NCBI RefSeq assembly: GCF_027498035.1
Contig: NZ_CP114978.1
Coordinates: 2,356,001 to 2,420,000, forward strand
DNA length: 64,000 bases
Direction: 5' to 3'
Origin: Pseudoxanthomonas sp.
GTDB lineage: Bacteria; Pseudomonadota; Gammaproteobacteria; Xanthomonadales; Xanthomonadaceae
The position numbers and the translations under genes are program-made. The notes under the pieces are model-generated. The model did no database searches. It worked only from the letters and a program-made list of their open reading frames with translations, and was not told where the DNA came from. This document shows positions 61,509 through 64,000 of the stretch, piece by piece (within the stretch, counting starts at the first letter, position 1; every line of letters begins with the position of its first letter).

Positions 61509-61982
61509 TCACGGCCGCAGCGCGGCCGCCAGTAAAGCGCGTAACTGTGTTGCCAACTGCTTGCGTTCGTCCGGACCCAGAAGCGCTCCCACCTCCACAT
61601 GCCGGCCGCTGGAAGAAAGCGTGATCCGTTCGCCCTCGCCGCCCACGCCCAGCCGCACCCAGTAGGGATGGGCCCGGAACGCGGGTGCAGGCTGCGCTGA
61701 CCGCCGCACCTCCACCAGTTCCGGGCCGATCGCGATCACTTCATCGCGCTGCCCGGATATCCATGCCGCCCGCAACGCCAGCCCGACCAGAGCGCTGTGC
61801 AGCACGGCGAACAGGGGCGCAAAGACATTGCCAGCCCACCAGCCCACCGCGGCCGCACCCAACATCAGGGCCGAACAGGCCGCGAACAGCTGCATGAACT
61901 GGGATGCATCGAGCGCCCTGGGTGGTCGCAGCGTCAGCTGCGTCCCCCGTCCCTCCGGGCCTTGATGCATCACCTCGATCAT
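61509..61982 (-). CDS. DUF2244 membrane protein
   Basis: A 157-residue protein with two central helices (residues 32-70) and a C-terminal beta domain (EVIAIGPELVEVRR, YWVRLGVGGEGERITLSSSGRHVEVGALL in two parts). DUF2244 genes usually precede ctaC, as here (27-base gap), so they belong to the oxidase operon, but the role is unknown. The ATG at 61982 (MIEVMHQ) was chosen over a GTG five codons upstream. Confidence 0.85.
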   Translation of the reverse strand: MIEVMHQGPEGRGTQLTLRPPRALDASQFMQLFAACSALMLGAAAVGWWAGNVFAPLFAVLHSALVGLALRAAWISGQRDEVIAIGPELVEVRRSAQPAPAFRAHPYWVRLGVGGEGERITLSSSGRHVEVGALLGPDERKQLATQLRALLAAALRP

Positions 61983-62485
61983 GTCGCCGCCCCGCACCTG
62001 TCACGCTGCGGAAAACGCCTGAATGGTAGCTGCGGGGGGCCACCCCGGCAACCGAGCGATTTTTGTGCAAACGCACATAAACGCTGCACGCTCAGGCATT
62101 TGCCGAGGGTCCGGCGCCGGCGCGAAGCCCGCCTGAGTGCGCTGACACCACGCCCACGGGCACCGATCGCCCGCGCGGGGATTCGCGGCGCCAACGGGAT
62201 CGCCGCGAGACACACATTCCGGCACGTCCGGCCATTGCACCAAAGATGGAGGCCGACGCACGACGCAATGGCGGTGTCCGGGTGGGTGACGCGCCACGGC
62301 CAATCGCCACTATTCTCGCCACTGCACCGAAAGCCAGGTTGGCGACGACACGCCGCATCATCGGAGAAGCGTGCCGTCGCGCGCGTCAGCCTCAGCGCCG
62401 AACAGGCTGGCATGTTCCTTGCGTGATATGTCGATCACAGCAGTCGATGTCGCATGCCATACCGTCCGCAGTGGGGGGCAAGACC
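61983..62485. other. Divergent intergenic region upstream of the diguanylate cyclase
   Basis: 503 bases with no supported gene. It holds the sigma-54 promoter candidate at 62408-62422 near its right end; the remainder is GC-rich and I see no other clear motif. Promoters of the DUF2244/oxidase operon must lie at its left end. Confidence 0.55.
62408..62422 (+). promoter_or_regulatory. Sigma-54 promoter candidate
   Basis: TGGCATGTTCCTTGC matches the -24/-12 consensus TGGCAC-N5-TTGC with exact GG-N10-GC spacing, 64 bases before the cyclase start codon. Sigma-54 control would tie the cyclase to RpoN regulators. Confidence 0.6.
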
Positions 62486-63643
62486 ATGACCAACTCGGTG
62501 TTTTTCAGCCTGATCAGCGATTGCACGCTGTCGGTCGTGCTGTTTTTCCTGTTCCTGTACGTCGCCCGGATCTCGCGCACGCTGTACGGCATCGGGACCT
62601 GGGGGGCGGCGCATCTGGCCTACACCCTGGGCGCAGCCACGATCGATGTCGCCACCGATGCCTTGCGGGCACGCGGCCATCTGGGCGCAGCCATGTTGGC
62701 GACCAACCTGGGCGGCATGATCGCCTGCGCGGGCATGACCGGACTGGCCTGGGCCGTGGTGCAGTTCGTCCAGCAGCGCCCGCTGCGTCGACGTGAGCTG
62801 GCATGGATGCCGCTGGCGCTGCTGTTGCCGGCAATCGCCTGGTGCATCCGCGGCACCCAGCATGCGCAGGGCGTGGCGCTGAGTGCGGTCGAGGTGCTGT
62901 CACTGCTGGTGATGATCTGGCAACTACGGACCTTGAACACCACGCCCGACCGGGTTCCAGCGCGATTGATGATGGCCGCCTGCATCCTGCTGGTCGGTAT
63001 CTACAGCAGTGTGGTCCCAGGCTGGTTCAAGGGCCTGTTCGGCCTCGACGACATGTGGGTCAGCGCCGACCTGGCGCTGTGGTTCATGCTCAATTTCTGC
63101 ATGCTGACCCTGACCAGCTTCCATGCGGCCGAAGCGCTGCGCCGCAGCGCCCTGATCGACCCGCTGACCGGCGCGCTCAACCGGCGTGGACTCAGCCATG
63201 GCCTGGACCAACGCCGTGCCCCGGGTGCCGCCGCAATACCCGAAGGCCTGGCGGTCCTGGCCCTGGACCTGGATCGCTTCAAGGCGATCAACGACCAGCA
63301 CGGCCATCGCACGGGCGACCGCGTGCTGCAGGCATTTTCCGACACCGTGCGCCGCTGCATCCGCCAGGACGACTTGTTCGCACGCACCGGTGGCGAGGAG
63401 TTCGTGGTGGTGAGCGCGGGGCTGGATCGCGATGAAGCTGCACAGCTGGCCGAGCGCATCCGCCTGGCGACCGAACAGATGCAGCTCCCGCAGCATCCCG
63501 GCCTACATGTCGGCGTGAGCGTAGGCGCGGCCTGCACCGTCCGGCGCGTCGCGGTCAGCGACTTGATGGATCTGGCCGACCAGGCGCTGTACGCCGCCAA
63601 GCATGGCGGCCGCAATCGCGTGGAACTGCACGAAGCCGGCTGA
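62486..63643 (+). CDS. Membrane-bound diguanylate cyclase (GGDEF)
   Basis: A 385-residue protein that makes cyclic di-GMP. Six hydrophobic helices fill residues 5-210 (no known sensor name), then the GGDEF domain follows with DPLTGALNRRGL, LDLDRFKAINDQHGHRTGD and the active-site GGEEF (residues 302-306). RQDD at 293-296, five residues before GGEEF, is an RxxD inhibitory site, so product feedback is expected. The ATG at 62486 has GGGGGG 8 bases upstream. No EAL domain is present. A sigma-54 promoter candidate precedes it. Confidence 0.92.
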   Translation: MTNSVFFSLISDCTLSVVLFFLFLYVARISRTLYGIGTWGAAHLAYTLGAATIDVATDALRARGHLGAAMLATNLGGMIACAGMTGLAWAVVQFVQQRPLRRRELAWMPLALLLPAIAWCIRGTQHAQGVALSAVEVLSLLVMIWQLRTLNTTPDRVPARLMMAACILLVGIYSSVVPGWFKGLFGLDDMWVSADLALWFMLNFCMLTLTSFHAAEALRRSALIDPLTGALNRRGLSHGLDQRRAPGAAAIPEGLAVLALDLDRFKAINDQHGHRTGDRVLQAFSDTVRRCIRQDDLFARTGGEEFVVVSAGLDRDEAAQLAERIRLATEQMQLPQHPGLHVGVSVGAACTVRRVAVSDLMDLADQALYAAKHGGRNRVELHEAG

Positions 63644-63655
63644 GTCACGCACAAA

Positions 63656-63682
63656 AGAAACCCCGCACGAGGCGGGGCTTCT
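63656..63682 (-). terminator. Terminator between the cyclase and fadL-like gene
   Basis: CCCCGC/GCGGGG with AGAAA/CTTCT extensions and loop ACGAG; on the minus strand it is followed by TTTCTTTTG, so it mainly serves the leftward fadL-like gene. Confidence 0.65.
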
Positions 63683-63728
63683 TCACTACACGCTTGAAGC
63701 ACGCGTCGGCCGAAGCCGACGCGAAGGA

Positions 63729-64000
63729 TCAGAACTTGTAGGTGTACGAACCCGCCAGGATGTCGCCGGACACGTCGAACGAGCCCGCCAGCGTGCTGGA
63801 GGTGACCGAGGTCTCGTCGACGGTCGGGTCGGAGGTGAACAGGTGGGTATAGCCCAGGTTCCACTCACTGCTCGGCGAGGAAGTCCAGGTCAGACCCAGC
63901 GACAGCCACCTGCGGGTGGTGTCCGGCACGCGCACGTCGCGATATTCCACCGTGGTCGGGGTCTGGTCATAGGCCAGGCCGCCGCGGAAGGTCAGCGCGT
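63729..64000 (-). CDS. fadL: FadL/OmpP1/TodX-family outer-membrane transporter (C-terminal part)
   Basis: The last 90 codons of a gene that continues beyond the right edge. The visible residues (LTFRGGLAYDQTPT, then VRVPDTTRRWLSLGLTW, SEWNLGYTHLF) are the final strands of a FadL-type barrel, which takes up long-chain fatty acids or other hydrophobic compounds; the RxPD...RxWxSxG pattern is the family's hallmark. It ends with Tyr-Lys-Phe, the outer-membrane assembly signal. Confidence 0.85.
   Translation of the reverse strand, partial: ALTFRGGLAYDQTPTTVEYRDVRVPDTTRRWLSLGLTWTSSPSSEWNLGYTHLFTSDPTVDETSVTSSTLAGSFDVSGDILAGSYTYKF

Overview
This is a GC-rich chromosomal segment from a gammaproteobacterium of the family Xanthomonadaceae, most likely Stenotrophomonas, Pseudoxanthomonas or a close relative. 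The evidence is the gene content: a TctDE, phosphate-porin and CitMHS citrate locus followed by phaB; tsaD divergent from rpsU; an aa3-type cytochrome oxidase cluster with CtaG, SURF1, CtaA and CtaB. Hairpin repeats whose ends read GTAGAGC...GCTCTAC also resemble the SMAG/REP repeats of Stenotrophomonas. No rRNA, tRNA, CRISPR array, insertion sequence or prophage was seen. The genus is an inference.

Layout. 1-1184: lower-GC edge carrying the N-terminal part of an AIPR-type phage-defence gene on the minus strand. 1308-4002: aceE (pyruvate dehydrogenase E1) with a one-base frameshift. 4229-6382: metal/iron module (His-rich PadR regulator of YqjI type, short Fur-like protein, YqjH-type ferric-siderophore reductase). 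6639-14293: C4-dicarboxylate block (malic enzyme maeB, transporter dctA, a hybrid sensor kinase with a DctB-like sensor domain and a LuxR-type response regulator). 14657-16768: OpgB-type phosphoglycerol transferase. 16983-23656: tricarboxylate block (TctD/TctE-like two-component system plus a periplasmic binding protein; divergent porin, CitMHS carrier and phaB). 23734-32870: an exported peptidase and receptor block (Dcp lipoprotein; one polypeptide joining cyanophycinase and isoaspartyl peptidase; FecI-like sigma, FecR-like anti-sigma and an STN-domain TonB-dependent receptor). 32915-37077: acyltransferase, arfB, DUF2059 protein, ung, a secreted protein and tsaD. 37201-43589: rpsU and yqeY, then a DUF3325/DUF3649/PepSY trio and a YihY-family protein, then dnaG. 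43712-51022: cecR and ybhGFSR drug-export genes with their own outer-membrane factor. 51207-53389: bile-acid-symporter-family carrier and a LacI-type regulator. 53493-61982: cytochrome c oxidase structural and assembly genes, including a 44-residue membrane peptide. 62486-63643: diguanylate cyclase with a strong sigma-54 promoter candidate. 63729-64000: C-terminus of a FadL-type porin.

How the parts work together. Several blocks serve uptake and use of organic acids: DctA with MaeB for C4-dicarboxylates, TctDE with porin and CitMHS for citrate. Others serve iron and nutrient signalling (YqjI/YqjH, FecI/FecR/receptor, PepSY trio). The most unusual locus is 23734-32870, where a secreted enzyme with two complete catalytic centres for breaking cyanophycin (Asp-Arg polymer) to amino acids lies divergent from a receptor-signalling operon; this could be a scavenging system for extracellular beta-aspartyl polymers.

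Three conserved genes (aceE, the hybrid kinase, the TctE-like kinase) each carry one single-base frameshift at a one- to three-base run. That pattern looks more like uncorrected sequencing error than three true gene losses.
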